Origin: Plazaster borealis
Taxonomy: Eukaryota; Echinodermata; Asteroidea; Forcipulatida; Labidiasteridae
DNA: 64,000 nucleotides
Direction of reading: 5' to 3'
Assembly: GCA_021014325.1 (NCBI GenBank)
Contig: CM037459.1
Span: forward strand, 13,053,501-13,117,500
Below the pieces are notes generated by a model. It did not search any database and had not been told where the DNA came from. It saw only the letters and a list, made by a program, of their open reading frames with translations. Made by a program: the position numbers and the translations under genes. Of the stretch, positions 1-11,876 are shown piece by piece (position 1 is the stretch's first letter; each line of letters opens with the position of its first letter).

Positions 1-1130
1 GTAAGCCTTGCATTTATGTGGAAATTGGACCAAAATCTAATAAAATCACAAGGGGGTAAGCATTTCAATTTTGTCGAAACTAGGCTGAAATGGAATAAAA
101 TCAAAGGGGTAAGCCTTAAACCAAAATCGAATAAAGTCACAAGGGGTAGAATAGAATAGAATCGAATAGAATGGTTTATTCAGCCAATGATTAAAAACAA
201 TCACAGGAATTTAAAATATTGGCCTCACAACATCATAAAAAAAAACTACAGAAATCTTAACATACAATAAAATAAAAGAACAGTATTGACACAATGAAAA
301 CAAGCCTTGTATTTTTGTCGAAATTTTGCTAAAATCATAATCACAAGGGGTAAGCCTTGTAATTTTGTTGAAATTGGGCTGCATTCGGATAAAATAACAA
401 GGGGTAAGCCTTGCATTTTTTGTCGGAATTTTGCTAAAATCATAATCACAAGGGGTAAGCCTTGTATTTTTGTTGAAATTGGGCTGCATTCGGATAAAAT
501 AACAAGGGGTAAGCCTTGCATTTTTTGTCGAAATTTTGCTAAAATCATAATCACAATTGGTTCAGCCTTTCATTTTTGTCGAAATTGGGCTAAAATGGAA
601 TAAAATCAAAGGAGTAAGCATTAGGCCAAAATCGGATAAAATCACAGGGGGTAAGCCTTGTATTTTTTGAAATTTAGCTAAAATCGAACTCACAAGGTTT
701 CAGCCTTTCATTTCTGTCGAACTTAGACCCAAATTGGATATAATCACAATGGGTAAGCGTGGCGTTTTTGACGAAATTTTGCTAAAATCTGATAACATTT
801 AAGAGGTTAGTCTAAAATCTAATAAAATCACAAGCCTTGCATTTTTGTTAAAATCGCGCTAAAATGGGATATCATCACAAGGGGCCTTGCATTTTTGTCT
901 TAATTTGCCTTAAATCATAACCACAAGGGTTAAGCCTTTCATTTTTGTCGGAATTGGGCTAAAATGGGATAAAATCACAAGGGGTAAGCCTTTCATTTTT
1001 GTCGAAATTGGGCTAAAAACGGATAACATCACAAGGGGTAACCTTTTTCGAATTTAGGCTCAAATTGGATATAAACACAAGCCTTGCATTTTTGTTGATA
1101 TTGGCCTTAAATCGGAAGAAATTGAAAGGG
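1..1130. repeat. Minisatellite with alternating 54/51-bp units
   Basis: Degenerate tandem repeat built around CACAAGGGGTAAGCCTTGCA followed by TTTTTGTCGAAATT and GCTAAAATC. In the best-preserved part the TAAGCC word occurs at 351, 405, 456 and 510, so spacing alternates 54, 51, 54 and the true unit is a dimer of about 105 bp. Copies decay toward both sides and the array runs off the left edge of the window. Open frames here are by-products of the repeat and are not genes. Confidence 0.85.
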
Positions 1131-1402
1131 GGAAAATGGCACCCATATAAGTTTTAAAACAGGGCAGTCAAAGCAACATTATGAATGTCTTGACGAAAAA
1201 ATGGCTGAAGTAACTTCACGCCGATGACCTAAAGGTATTTTACAGGGTTGGTAAGGATAAAAAACATAAATGTTTCATTTTAGTCTGAAAGCTTACCGTA
1301 CTTATTATGAAGATGGAACCATTTTGTATGCAATATTTCCCTCTGAAATGTAGTCATATTCGAGAAAACTGTATCTGAAAACCTTTAAAAATATATAAAA
1401 AA

Positions 1403-1430
1403 GCAACAACAACAACAACAACAACAATAA
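1403..1430. repeat. (AAC)n microsatellite
   Basis: About nine AAC/CAA trinucleotides in a row, then imperfect continuation to about 1440. Confidence 0.85.
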
Positions 1431-1436
1431 CATCAA

Positions 1437-1660
1437 CAAAACAGCTGATTTCGGTGGTTACACCCAAATAAGGACAATGTGTTTACACGCTGAAAATTGT
1501 GCATAGTTTTTCACTATTTTCTCCTGACTCGCACAACGGATTAAGCCCAAATTTTCACATGTTTGTATATGTATATATATGGTTGATCACACCATGAAAA
1601 CATTTCCCGCTAACACTGTATGTGACTATTTTGTCAGCTCTACCAATCATGTATAATACC
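1437..1660 (+). repeat. Diverged foldback-element fragment
   Basis: Shares the words ttttcactattttctc, cccaaattttcacat and gtatatgtatata with the segment at 2930-3105 and, more weakly, with the TTAA-flanked elements. It appears to be an old relative adjoining the intact copy that starts at 1661. Only partial similarity is visible, so boundaries are approximate. Confidence 0.4.
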
Positions 1661-2034
1661 TTAAAGGCACTGTACACGTTTGGTAAATGTCAAAGACCAG
1701 TGTTCTCACTCGGTGTATCCCGACATATGCATAAAATAACAAGCCTGTGAAAATTTGGGCTCAATTGGTCATCGAAGTTGCAAGAAAATGATGAAAGAAA
1801 AAACACCCTTGTTGTACAAACTTGTGTGCTTTCAGATAGGAATAAAAACTTCTTGCAAGAAGTTTTTATTATTTTAGTGAGAAATTACCTCCTGCTCAAA
1901 AACTACGTTACTTCAGAGGGAGTCGTTTCCTACAATGTTTTATACTATCAACAGCTCTCCGTTGCTTGTTACCCAGTAAGTTTGTATGCTAATATTTGTT
2001 TTGAGTCATTACCAAACATGTACGATACCTTTAA
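1661..2034 (+). mobile_element. TTAA-flanked foldback MITE, family A
   Basis: The element starts TTAA|AGGCACTGTACACG and ends GTACGATACCT|TTAA, giving inverted ends and a TTAA on each side. It carries the family body (tttggtaaatgtcaaagaccag, gtgtatccc, ataaaataacaagcctgtg) and an internal hairpin aacttcttgcaagaagttt. No transposase is encoded. The TTAA flanks suggest piggyBac-type mobilisation, which is an inference. Confidence 0.85.
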
Positions 2035-3105
2035 ATCTTGAGAACACTTAATGTAACTTTCATCAAACAAACAAAGCATGCACCTGTAGGTCTTTGCATA
2101 CATCAAAACAGGGAATCGCCTGTTGTTGATTTCGTAAAATAGTGATTAGCTACTCACTATATGCGATGAATTATTCACACGGCAATTCTCCATGAACCAA
2201 AGAAATCGTGGAACAACACAATTTTATGAAAAGAAAACTTTACTTTAGGTAACATTTCGACAATGGAAATGTCTAATGATTCAACAGACGCTGTAATGCA
2301 TCATTAGCCTACAGGCTTGCCATATTTCGCTCTTATGGATGTGGCAGCCAGCGCTGGATCGTTGTACAAAGATTTATCCCGTTTCCTAATTAAGGACAAG
2401 AACGATTCTGTTTGAATGCAAACAGGTTTTTTATGGCAAAGTTCTTTCAACTCCGTCCCTATTTACCTCGGAGAAAATAAGATTAGGTTTTGTTTTTTTA
2501 GTGTTAGCTGTTAGATAACAATGAAAGCAATTCGAATGCAATTTCCGCTTCCATAAAAGAGCTTCAAGCTACTAGATTTCGAGTCATAAATAACTTGATC
2601 AAAGCACTTTTCCTTCCGGGATAAACCACATGGTTTTCGTAGATATCATCGGCACCTTGGAAAAATTTCATCGGTGACTGAAAGAGATAGATGAGCTGTG
2701 CAGTAACGCCCATAAACACTGTTTAACGTAGATTGGATTAGACTGGTTGGTCAATACTAAAAGGAACGTTACAGAACTGGTGATTAAAATTTTCTTTAAG
2801 ATCACAGATTTACATAAAACTTACACGGTCTAATGATGATGATAGTAGAAAACATCCCTAGAAATTGATGAGAAATAAATAAAACTAATTTCCGATTGAA
2901 GTTTATCGCTCATGAGCGTTTTATTCATGCATTGTATAACACATGCAAATGTGTAATCGGTTGTTCACTATTTTCTCGTGACCCAGATGGCCGATCGATC
3001 TCAAACTTCTACAGGTTTGTCAGTTTATGTATATGGTGGATTATATAAAGTGATAACACTGCCAGCAACTGTTATGTTAGCAAGAAACAATTCTGTAATG
3101 TTCCT
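2035..3105. other. Intergenic, no gene seen
   Basis: AT-rich sequence without a convincing reading frame. The last 175 bp (about 2930-3105) is a diverged relative of the fragment at 1437-1660 (aaatgtgtaatcgg, ttttctcgtgac, caggtttgtcagtttatg). Confidence 0.6.
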
Positions 3106-3489
3106 TTAAAGGGATTGTATACGTTTGGTTATTGGAACCCACTGTTTGTTTATATCCTATATAATTGTAGTTATATACCATAAAACTAACCTCTGAAAAT
3201 TTCATTTCAAAAGGTGGTAGCGTTTTTGAGATATTGCCGAAAATCTGGAGCGCTTATGTCCACCCAGGAAGAAAAATCTGCAATTGAAATACACAATCTG
3301 AGAAACGTTACTGCAGTGACGCTATTCAGATTCAAATTTTGGGGGATAATAAGTGGTATCTTTTTCCATAACACGCGCAGTACTTCTCAAAATGCATTAT
3401 ACTATCCAAAGCTGCTGTACTTCTTACCAAGTAAGTTTTAATTGCCATTAATTTTATGAGTAATTACCAAACGTATACAGACACTTTAA
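3106..3489 (+). mobile_element. TTAA-flanked foldback MITE, family B (first of a pair)
   Basis: The element runs from TTAA|AGGGATTGTATACGTTTGG to CAAACGTATACAGACACT|TTAA. Its body (ttggaacccactgtttg, aaaggtggtagcgttttt, gagatattgccgaaaatctgg) defines a subfamily also seen at 31399 and 40126. Its right TTAA (3486-3489) also serves as the left TTAA of the next copy. Confidence 0.8.
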
Positions 3490-3876
3490 AAAGGCAGGGT
3501 ATACTTTTGGTAAATGTCAAAGACCAGTTTCCTCACTTGGTGTATCCCAACATATGCATAAAATAACAAACCTGTGAAAATTTGGGCCCAATTGGTTATC
3601 GAAGTTGCAAGAAAATAATGAAAGACAAAAACACCCTCGTTGCATAGAACTGTGTGCTTTCAGATGACTGAAAGCAAGGTTTCAAGCATGAAGCCTTTCT
3701 CAGATTCAAATTTTGGGGTGAAAAATTACCTCTTTCTCTGAAACTACATTACTTCAAAGGGTGTCGTTTCTAACTAGTTTGTATAATATCAACAGCACTC
3801 CAGTGCTCTTTACCAAGTAAGTTTTTTATGGTCATTAACTTTTGGAGTAATTACCAAAGGTATACCCTTCCTTTAA
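3486..3876 (+). mobile_element. TTAA-flanked foldback MITE, family A (second of a pair)
   Basis: Starts TTAA|AAAGGCAGGGTATAC and ends GGTATACCCTTCCT|TTAA. The body matches the copy at 1661 (gtcaaagaccag, tgtatcccaacatatgc, aattggttatcgaagttgc). It abuts the preceding family B element and shares one TTAA with it. Confidence 0.8.
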
Positions 3877-3899
3877 GTGATGTTTGAAGCTTTGCATGG

Positions 3900-4110
3900 T
3901 GTGGATCATAAGAAAAATTATGGTAGTAAACTTGCGGGTACACCTATAGGTATAAAACTCTTTTTGGAGATGTGTTGGTTCTGATGAGAAGAACCTGTGT
4001 GGTCTCGATGTTTCGGAGAGTATACTCTGCTTTTGAAGACGAGCAGCGTATATACTGTTCTTTACTTGGTTGTACCCGCAAGTATAGTTTTGCTTGCGAA
4101 TACTTGTTCA
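3900..4110 (+). repeat. Interspersed repeat with GGTTCTGATGAGAAGAACC hairpin
   Basis: Contains ttggttctgatgagaagaacc, gtttcggagagtatactctgc and gaagacgagcagcgtatatactg. Related words (ggttctgaaaagaacc, gatcagtatgctctgat) occur at 55600-55660 and 56375-56450, so this is one dispersed family. Boundaries are approximate. Confidence 0.5.
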
Positions 4111-4199
4111 CACAAATACCAATAATACCTATAAGCGCTACGAAATAACTCTGTAGAAAACCAAATTCGATGAAGACTCTCCCAAGTCTACTACAACTT

Positions 4200-4475
4200 C
4201 GTACAAATAATAGCTAGAGACCAATCCAAGAACTGACTCCACGGTAGTACAGTTAATTACGATCCTATAAGCTAAAGTAGTAGTCCCAACCTATTTCTAT
4301 ACCATCCGCCCAGGTAATAGTTAATAAGCAGGACAGTTCTTTTCAGAACTGAGAAGTCTCCCGAACACCCGAACAATCTACTCCGCGGTAGTAGAATTAA
4401 GCAAGACAGTTCTCTAAGAACAAACTCTACCAGGCAAGTAGATACACACATGGTGTTACCGCAAACCAAATATAA
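4200..4475 (-). repeat. Interspersed repeat, relative of 62740-62970
   Basis: Contains aggacagttcttttcagaactgagaagtctcc and ends tggtgttaccgcaaaccaaatat. The copy at 62740-62970 has aggacaagttcttatcagaact, ggtagtctcc and tggtgttactgcaaaccaaatat in the same order. No coding potential. Confidence 0.55.
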
Positions 4476-5350
4476 TAATAGCCATTGTTAATAAATACCG
4501 AAAATGAAAGGTTATTTCTTCCAAATGTAGATGACGAAAAATGTTTTGCAAATGAAGTGCCGACTTCCGTATAAGTCTAAACATTGTTCGCACGGTCAAC
4601 CCTCATTGGGCAATGCAACGTATAAAGCAACGGTCCGGCCGGAGAAGTTGGCATTTCTGCAGCATTCGACGATCGTGTTTGGGCTGTATCATAATGCAAA
4701 CTGTATACAAATACATTTATATCAAGTTTTAAACCACAAGGGAAACTGACTGGGTAAATTTTTTAAATAACTTTGGGTTGAACCTAGTCATTTATTCTTT
4801 GTTCAACCAAAATTCAAATACATTTTTTTTTAACCATAAAAAAACCCCAAAGATTATTTGAAGAACAGTCTCTGTTTTGTGCAATTTAATAATCAAAGTT
4901 GGACCAGATAAAAATATTTTTACAGATTAACAGCGATACCAGAACCAACCTTATAAGTTTTAACATTAATAATGGCTTATTAATGAGCTATACGGATGGC
5001 ATTTTGCGTGGTCTACAGGCATAGTTTACCCCCCCCCCCCCAACACACACACACGCACACCAATCATCTCCTCCCATCTGTCCGCGTGTCCCAAACGAAC
5101 TTCCGAGAGAACTTAAGTCGATGATGCGCGAGTAATGAGAAAACGCGGGAATCAGCGATATTTAATGAGAATGGCAGTCATTTTTTCATTTGACGCAATA
5201 GCCGGTGGGAATTCCGGCTGACTACACAGTGATGAGAGGTAGGAAGTATTACATTAATACCCAAAGGACACCGGAGCTACTGCCTCAATCTAGACCCAAT
5301 CTCATTGTTCTTATTATCTCTGATCCTATACTTCCATTTTCCTTTTAGAC
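4476..5350. other. Intergenic, no gene seen; poly-C/(AC)n at 5029-5060
   Basis: No supportable reading frame. It holds a run of 13 or so C followed by acacacacacacgcacacc at about 5029-5060. The stretch gggaaactgactggg...ggttgaac at 4740-4810 resembles 43935-43990, a fragment of a tRNA-like SINE body. Confidence 0.55.
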
Positions 5351-5351
5351 T

Positions 5352-5687
5352 TTAAAGGCACTGAACACGTTTGGAAATTGTCAAAGACCAGTGTTTTCAC
5401 TTGGTGTATCCCAACATAATGCATAAAATAACAAGCCTGTGAAAATTTGGGCTCAATTGGTCATCGAAGTTGCAAGAAAATGATGAAAGAAAAAACACCC
5501 TTGTGGTACAAATTTGTGTGCTTTCAGATAGGAATAAAAACTTCTTGCAAGAAGGTTTTATTATTTTAGTGAGAAATTACCTCTCAGAGGGAGTCGTTTT
5601 TACAATGTTTTATACTATCAACAGCTCTCCGTTGCTTGTATGCTAATATTTGTTTTGAGTATTACCAAACGTGTACGATACCTTTAA
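5352..5687 (+). mobile_element. TTAA-flanked foldback MITE, family A
   Basis: TTAA|AGGCACTGAACACGTTTGG at the left and ACGTGTACGATACCT|TTAA at the right. It is nearly identical to the 1661 copy but lacks about 40 bp of the right half (between gagaaattacctc and tcagagggagtcg, and again near gttgcttg). Confidence 0.85.
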
Positions 5688-6118
5688 CACAAATAGTCTT
5701 TTGGGCATAAACCTATAAACACATGGTAATTATAGTTCAATTAACAGATATATCACTTGCGAAGGGATTCCTTACATGGTGAGCCCACGAAATTAACTAA
5801 TTTTATAGGCCTATCAACTTTGTGCGGTTGTGGCAAATGGAGTTACCGTATTGCACTCTATGTTATCAATTTTACAATGGAAGATGCGATAGATATTTGG
5901 TTTATGGATGAGCAAATGTACACCAATCCTTCGGTTTTCATCCAACAAACGAATTTATGAAAATTGCCTTGAATATTAGGTGGTCGCGTGTTTGCGGAAA
6001 TACACCGACCACCGGTTTATGTCTTTAGTGTCCGGGATCTTGCGTACGCGATGCTTATTTCAGAGGGAAATGTTTCTCAGGACAGTTAGCAATGACATCC
6101 AGTTCACAAAAAAATGTA

Positions 6119-6376
6119 CACTCTAAAGACTTCCGGGTCACAGTTGACCCGGATCTGGCTCCCACGGGGCGTGACCAATGAATCCGGGTCAATATAGGGC
6201 GTGACCCATTTTGGGGTCAGAATGACCCGGAATCAGTGTCAAAATAACCCAAACAAGGTTTAAACTGACGCAGAATCAGAGTTAAACTCCAATTTGTTTA
6301 CCAGTTTCCGGTCAGCCTCAGGCTCCCTGCAGACTCGGAATCCGGGTCAATTCTGAACCTGAAGTTTTTTAAAGTG
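6119..6376. mobile_element. Foldback MITE rich in GGGTCA/TGACCC
   Basis: Long imperfect inverted ends: CACTCTAAAGACTTCCGGGT at the left, and the complement of the right end reads CACTTTAAAAAACTTCAGGT. The interior repeats TGACCCGG/CCGGGTCA at least eight times in both orientations. No clear target duplication. Non-coding. Confidence 0.65.
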
Positions 6377-6423
6377 AAGCTTTGAGATTCAACATAAATC
6401 ATTCTTTAAAAAATCGTACACCA

Positions 6424-6774
6424 TTAAAGGTATTATACACTTTTAGTAACAGCTCAAAATCAGTGTCCACATTTTGTGTGATTCAACATATGCATGAACC
6501 AAAAAAAAACTGTGAAAGTTTGAGCTCAATGGTCATCGAGGTCACGAGAAAATAGTGAAAAGAGACCTTATGTGTTTTCTGTTTTTTCAAACATCGAGTT
6601 TTTATCGCGCGTGATAAAAACTATTGTTTTACTCATTTCTCAGAAACGATAGCATTTTAGGCAGAAATATTTTAAGGAACCCTTTCTACCATTACTTACT
6701 TTAAATCAAAGTTATGAGTGAATCTGTAAACATTTGTGTTTTTCGATCTTACCAATAGTGTACAGGGCCTTTAA
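6424..6774 (+). mobile_element. TTAA-flanked foldback MITE, diverged
   Basis: TTAA|AGGTATTATACACTTTTAG at the left and AGTGTACAGGGCCT|TTAA at the right. The body is a diverged relative of family A (aaatcagtgtccac, attcaacatatgcatga, agctcaatggtcatcgaggtc). An internal inverted pair (gtttttatcgcgcgtgataaaaac) sits in the middle. Confidence 0.75.
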
Positions 6775-8692
6775 GAAGAAAATATTAAGACGGACCTTTT
6801 TTTCATTCATCCCAAAAGATGATGTTATGATGGAGATACCACATTACGAGAGACTGGCGAGTAAAGTCAAGCCAACTTTGGTAATCCATACCTGATTACC
6901 GAATGATGCTATCCATCATCGTCACGGTAAATCCATCTTGTGGTAAGTCAAATTACCAGTCCGGAAAAACAATCTTGCTTTAATCAATTGATTTCACTGT
7001 AGCATTTATGTGAAAAACATATGCACTTTTCATGTCAGATTTCATTCTCAGTGTTATAATTTCTTCATCTAAAGTTGTACAAAATTCCTGTTACCACTCT
7101 ATAAAATATTACCCTCTCATCATATCATTTTTTTCTCATGATATAGCAAGTGTCAGTAAACTACAATAATGTGGATTTCAAAGATGCCCACTTTCTTACC
7201 ATAAGCAAAGCTAAACCGTCAAAACACTCATATATATTCACAATATGACAAATAGTTCCAATCCTGATTCCCACATAAAATATCTTTTTATTTACTACTT
7301 TGGAAAACATATTTACATCGCGAAGCCAAATTTATTTATCACTTTACCCAAAACAAAAACCATCGAATTTCCAACACTGTCCCTATAGTATTTGAATATA
7401 TTAAAATATTTAATCAAGTATCATTCCAAAAGCAACACCCATCAAATAATGTTTTGTTTTAAATATCCTTAGATTTAGATCATGCAAACCATTTCAAGCA
7501 CAAATAAGGTGCCTGTTTTACGGATGACTGACAGCTAGCTTTATCAATATTAATTTACAAAGCAGCCATCTTGTTGTATATACCATGCCTGATATGAGGT
7601 AGAGGGTGTCCCCAAAAATATTCCCTCTTGTTCAGAAGTACCTCCATAAAAAATCCTTTAAAGAGTTCCCGAGGTTCCCAGAACACAATGAAGACACAAT
7701 AGGAGGAAGCCTGATACACTATGCCACATATGGAGCACCACATGTCTTGTTTTTCCATCATGCAAACAACGCATGCAAACCATGCGAATTCGAATTTGCA
7801 CCAGTCTGACAATAAGCAATGTACGTAAGTAGACTGGGGAACACAGATTGGCACAGGGCGATGTCACCACGTTAGTGCGTAGATTAGATATTTAAATGTT
7901 AAGCATCATTACATCCGACATCGACCATTATGTCCGACAAAGTTTGTCGGACATCATGGTTCAGTTCAATTGTGCCAACATAACGCTCCATGTCCCTCAG
8001 AGTGGTCCGTAACAACGTGCTTTCATTTCAGTCCTTTTTTTTTTTGCAAAACTGTTTTTATTTAGGCCTACTTATAACAAAATCGTCCTTATACTAAAAA
8101 TATCCCCCTTTTTTACCCATTCATGTAGACAGAGATTGTCTGAATAATTTATAAAAATCATCGACTTATTCTACACATAATAATAAACAAGTAAAACAGA
8201 AAATCTGTAACAAAGTGAAATATCTGAAATATCCGCTGCTACAAAAATGTTTTCATAAATATTGCGCGTATTAGAGATTGCGCCCCCTGACAAAGCGCAA
8301 TTTAACTTCCTCCACACGTAAAAACAATGTAAGCTACTTGGCCAATAAAAGTTCCCCGAAATGTTCCAAATACGCATGGGACATGGAAGGTCTATCAACT
8401 GTGATAATCTCATAAGTGTCTGGCTCATTTACATAAATAAACGTCATATTTTAACTGTAATATTAGATAATCTCTAAATGCACAATCAAATGCCGCGTAT
8501 TTATTTCACACACAGTAAAACGTTGGTAAATATTGTCCAAGATAAAAGGTTTTATCTACAGGATAAACAATAAAATTAACACTAGCCGTTTTGGCCCTAT
8601 TCCTCAGACGTCCCCCCCCCTATAAATCTTGGTGACGTCATTAATTTTTTGGAGTCACATTCCCGTGTGTGTTACTGTGCAGTGCGCCATTT
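6775..8692. other. Intergenic, no gene seen
   Basis: AT-rich, with no reading frame I can defend. The open frames at 7555-7870 overlap on both strands and resemble no family. The only structure noted is the palindrome at 7925-7959. Confidence 0.55.
7925..7959. repeat. Near-perfect hairpin palindrome
   Basis: TGTCCGACAAA / TTTGTCGGACA with a single central G (7931-7953), extending with one mismatch per arm to ACCAT...ATGGT. It is not embedded in a recognisable longer element. Confidence 0.7.
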
Positions 8693-9065
8693 TTAAAGGT
8701 ATCGTACATGTTTGGTAATGACCCCAAAACAACATTAGCATAAAAACTGTCTTGGTAACAAGCAACAGAGAGCTGTTGATAGTATAAAACATTGTAGGAA
8801 ACGACTCCCTCTGAAGTAACGTAGTTTTTGAGAAAGAGGTAATTTCTCACTAAAAAAAATAAAAACTTCTTGCAAGAAGTTTTTATTCCTATCTGAAAGC
8901 ACACAAATTTGTACAAGGGTGTTTTTTCTTTCATCATTTTCTTGCAACTTCGATGACCAATTGAGCCCAAATTTTCACAGGCTTGTTATTTTATGCATTA
9001 TGTTGGGATACACCAAGTGAGAACACTGGTCTTTGACAATTTCCAAACGTGTTCAGTGCCTTTAA
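8693..9065 (-). mobile_element. TTAA-flanked foldback MITE, family A (reverse orientation)
   Basis: Reverse-oriented copy ending with CAAACGTGTTCAGTGCCT|TTAA on the plus strand. It is almost identical to the copies at 1661 and 35426, including the aaaacttcttgcaagaagttttt hairpin, which suggests recent spread. Confidence 0.85.
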
Positions 9066-11113
9066 GCGACGCGCGCACTATATCTTTACATGTAATTTGG
9101 CTCTCCAAATGGCAGAGCATGTGCAGACTGTGTGACGTCAGCGCACGTAGACTTTACATGATCCACGCTGTAAATTACCTTCAAAGACAACATTACTGGA
9201 AATTAAGGAACAGCTGCAGGACGGATCCGCATATCCTTCAATTGGAATCAAAGACAAATTAATTACCACAGGCCCACGGACGGACAAAACTTCAATTAAA
9301 ACATGAACGGGCCCTCTGTAACTAAATCCAACCCAGACAAGAACACAAAATATATCAACTATTTTGGGGGACATTTTGGGTTCCCCGTGTACATGTACAT
9401 TACTTTAACGCGTGACACTTTAGTGGTGAAGGAAACAATGTCATATCGGGCCCCAAACTTCTAAAGGTAGCGTCATAGATTGGTTGTTGTCAACTTAATG
9501 ATGATTTTTAGGCAAAATTATAACGAAAGATACAGTAAAAATCACATGTGAAAGTTTCAGCTGAATACAGTGTCTAATTGGTGAGAAAACAACAAACAAA
9601 CTGTCAAGGTAATTTCATAAGTACATCGAATCCGTCCACGTTTAGCGAGGTGACAGCGGGTACCAACACCATCTCTGGCTGGCCGCAGCATTGAGAACGG
9701 ACACCAATCCTCAGAAATCTGAGAAACGATTCATTCTCAGATTCAAATGTTATTGGGTGAAATATTATCCAAACACTCTTCTCAAAATAGTTTATACTAG
9801 GCCCACCAGCTGCAATGCTTCTTATCAGTATTAGATGAATATTTATTTTTTTTAATAATATAAGCCATTTTGAGATATGGGGAACACCACACTATTACAC
9901 AATTACGTCTGGGTAAACTTGTCTGTAGACACCCAAACCAAACAGTGCATTCCTATAGGGTCCACCTTTATCTATAAAGAAACAACTAAATATTTGGCTT
10001 GAAACAAGTTTGTTGACAGATGATAAACCATCCATTTTTATACACTTGTTTTATATCAATCAAATTAAGATAACTACTTTTTTCTCTAACACACAAATAC
10101 GGAAATACTAGACAACTTGATGATCAATATGGATTTGGTTTGAAGAAAACAAAATCTAAATTAATATCACACAGCGTAGCTAAATCACACACAAACCATT
10201 CAAAGTGTTGCCTCAGAGACCTCTCCCTCACCTTTCCCCCTCAAAACAAACCCCAAGAAGGTTTCTTACATTTTCTCAATTTTCTCTTCTGAGCTTTTCT
10301 CCCTAAACCCGGACTAATTACCGATCGGAGATTTCATTTCCTGATTTAATTGTAAGAAAGCTTCCCGATTCACTGTAGATCCGCTGTGGATCCGCTCGCG
10401 GTTTCCGTAGCAATCTCATGTGCAAAGTGTTCGGTGCTCCGGTTGTTGTCAGGAAGGGTTAGATTTTCATGTGTTTCTCTTCCTGTAATTTCCTTCTTTG
10501 TCTTCAACTCAAGGTGAGACAAACAAGGACAACTTGAAGGAAGGGGCGGAGCAGGAAAAAATGGATGAGCTAGAATAAGATATTGGATTAACGGTGCTGT
10601 CACAGTGCACTTTCCGCATCACTTTGGCACCTTGCAATCTACTTTAAATAAATAATGAGCTACAGCAAGTAATCACATCAACCAGTTTGGCATTTATTTT
10701 ATGTGTCAAAGGTGATAATTTGTGCAGCGTTTTGTGCAGGGGGACAACAGATGTGACAGTATCTTTAACATAACATGAACAAGTTGAGAAATAATACAGA
10801 ATTGGTGTACAGAAACCAATCGGTAAAAGTTTGAACACATATCACTCTGCAGTATAGACTTGAGAAGTCTACTAAACTTTGTACTAGTTGGCAAACAGGT
10901 ATTCATCTCAATTGAACAATACATGTACTATCCAAACGAATCAATGGCTTACATAAATCTATTATAATGACTGACATTACATTAATCATAAGATTGCTTC
11001 GGAAGATTGTGTCATCTAAGGTAGACCATGGAGGACTTGCTTCTTAGATGTCATCATTTATTCATTGCCAAGTAAAATATGACAATTGGCAGAGACAACT
11101 TAAGTGCATTGTT
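9066..11113. other. Intergenic, no gene seen; one dispersed repeat at about 9450-9840
   Basis: The part around 9530-9680 (gtgaaagtttcagctgaatacagtgtct, aactgtcaaggtaatttcataa, ttagcgaggtgacagcg) is repeated at 60470-60610, marking another interspersed family. The remainder is AT-rich without a convincing gene. Confidence 0.5.
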
Positions 11114-11497
11114 TTAAAGGCACTGGACACGTTTGGTAATTACTTAAAATATATATTAGCATACAAACTCACTTGGTAACGAGCAATGGAGTGCTGTTGA
11201 TAGTATAAAAGATTGAGAAAAATGACTCCCTCTAAGTAGCGTAGTTTTTAAGAAAGAGGTAATTCCTCACTAAAATATTTGAATCTGAGAAAGACTTCAT
11301 ACATGAAGCCCTTCTCAGGCATCTGAAAGCACACAAATTTGTGCAACAAGGGTGTTTTTTCTTTCATTATTTTCTTGCAACTTCGATGACCAATTGAGCC
11401 CAAATTTTCACAGGTTTGTTATTTTATGCATATGTTGGGATACACCAAGTGAGAAAACTGATCTTTGACAATTACCAAAAGAATACACTACCTTTAA
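11114..11497 (-). mobile_element. TTAA-flanked foldback MITE, family A (reverse orientation)
   Basis: TTAA|AGGCACTGGACACGTTTGG at the left and GAATACACTACCT|TTAA at the right. The central hairpin differs from the 8693 copy (agacttcatacatgaagcccttctc). Confidence 0.85.
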
Positions 11498-11876
11498 GGG
11501 TTGTCTCAACCTTTAGGGAAATGTTTAAGATATATTTCACAGCTTAAAATTCGTCACTTTAACATAAAATGTGTCAATCGATTTGATTTTACTATCGAAA
11601 AAGAAATGCGAGGATATTCGCCTTCTAATGGAATGACTCTGAAAATTGCATAGATATTTTTTATCTAAATGAAATACCTTCTTTAACTTTCCTTTCAAAT
11701 CCAAACAATACTAAATATAACATGAGGAAAATTCATGCGGTAGTTGACATTTACAAACAAACAAACTGTCTCGTTGTGGTACAGTAGTTTAACTATACAT
11801 GCTCCGTACATATTGCACCATATTGCAGGCAGGCACAATGCCTATATCATTAAAAAACTAAAACATTTGAGTCATG

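Noticed and set aside
1..1130. CRISPR-like array
   Set aside because: The repeats have no unique spacers, units are adjacent and degenerate, and the DNA is from an animal nucleus.
8641..8970. Open frame starting inside the 8693-9065 element (also at 1778-2041 and 35368-35682)
   Set aside because: The same peptide recurs because the same foldback element recurs, with frameshifts between copies. It is not a conserved protein.
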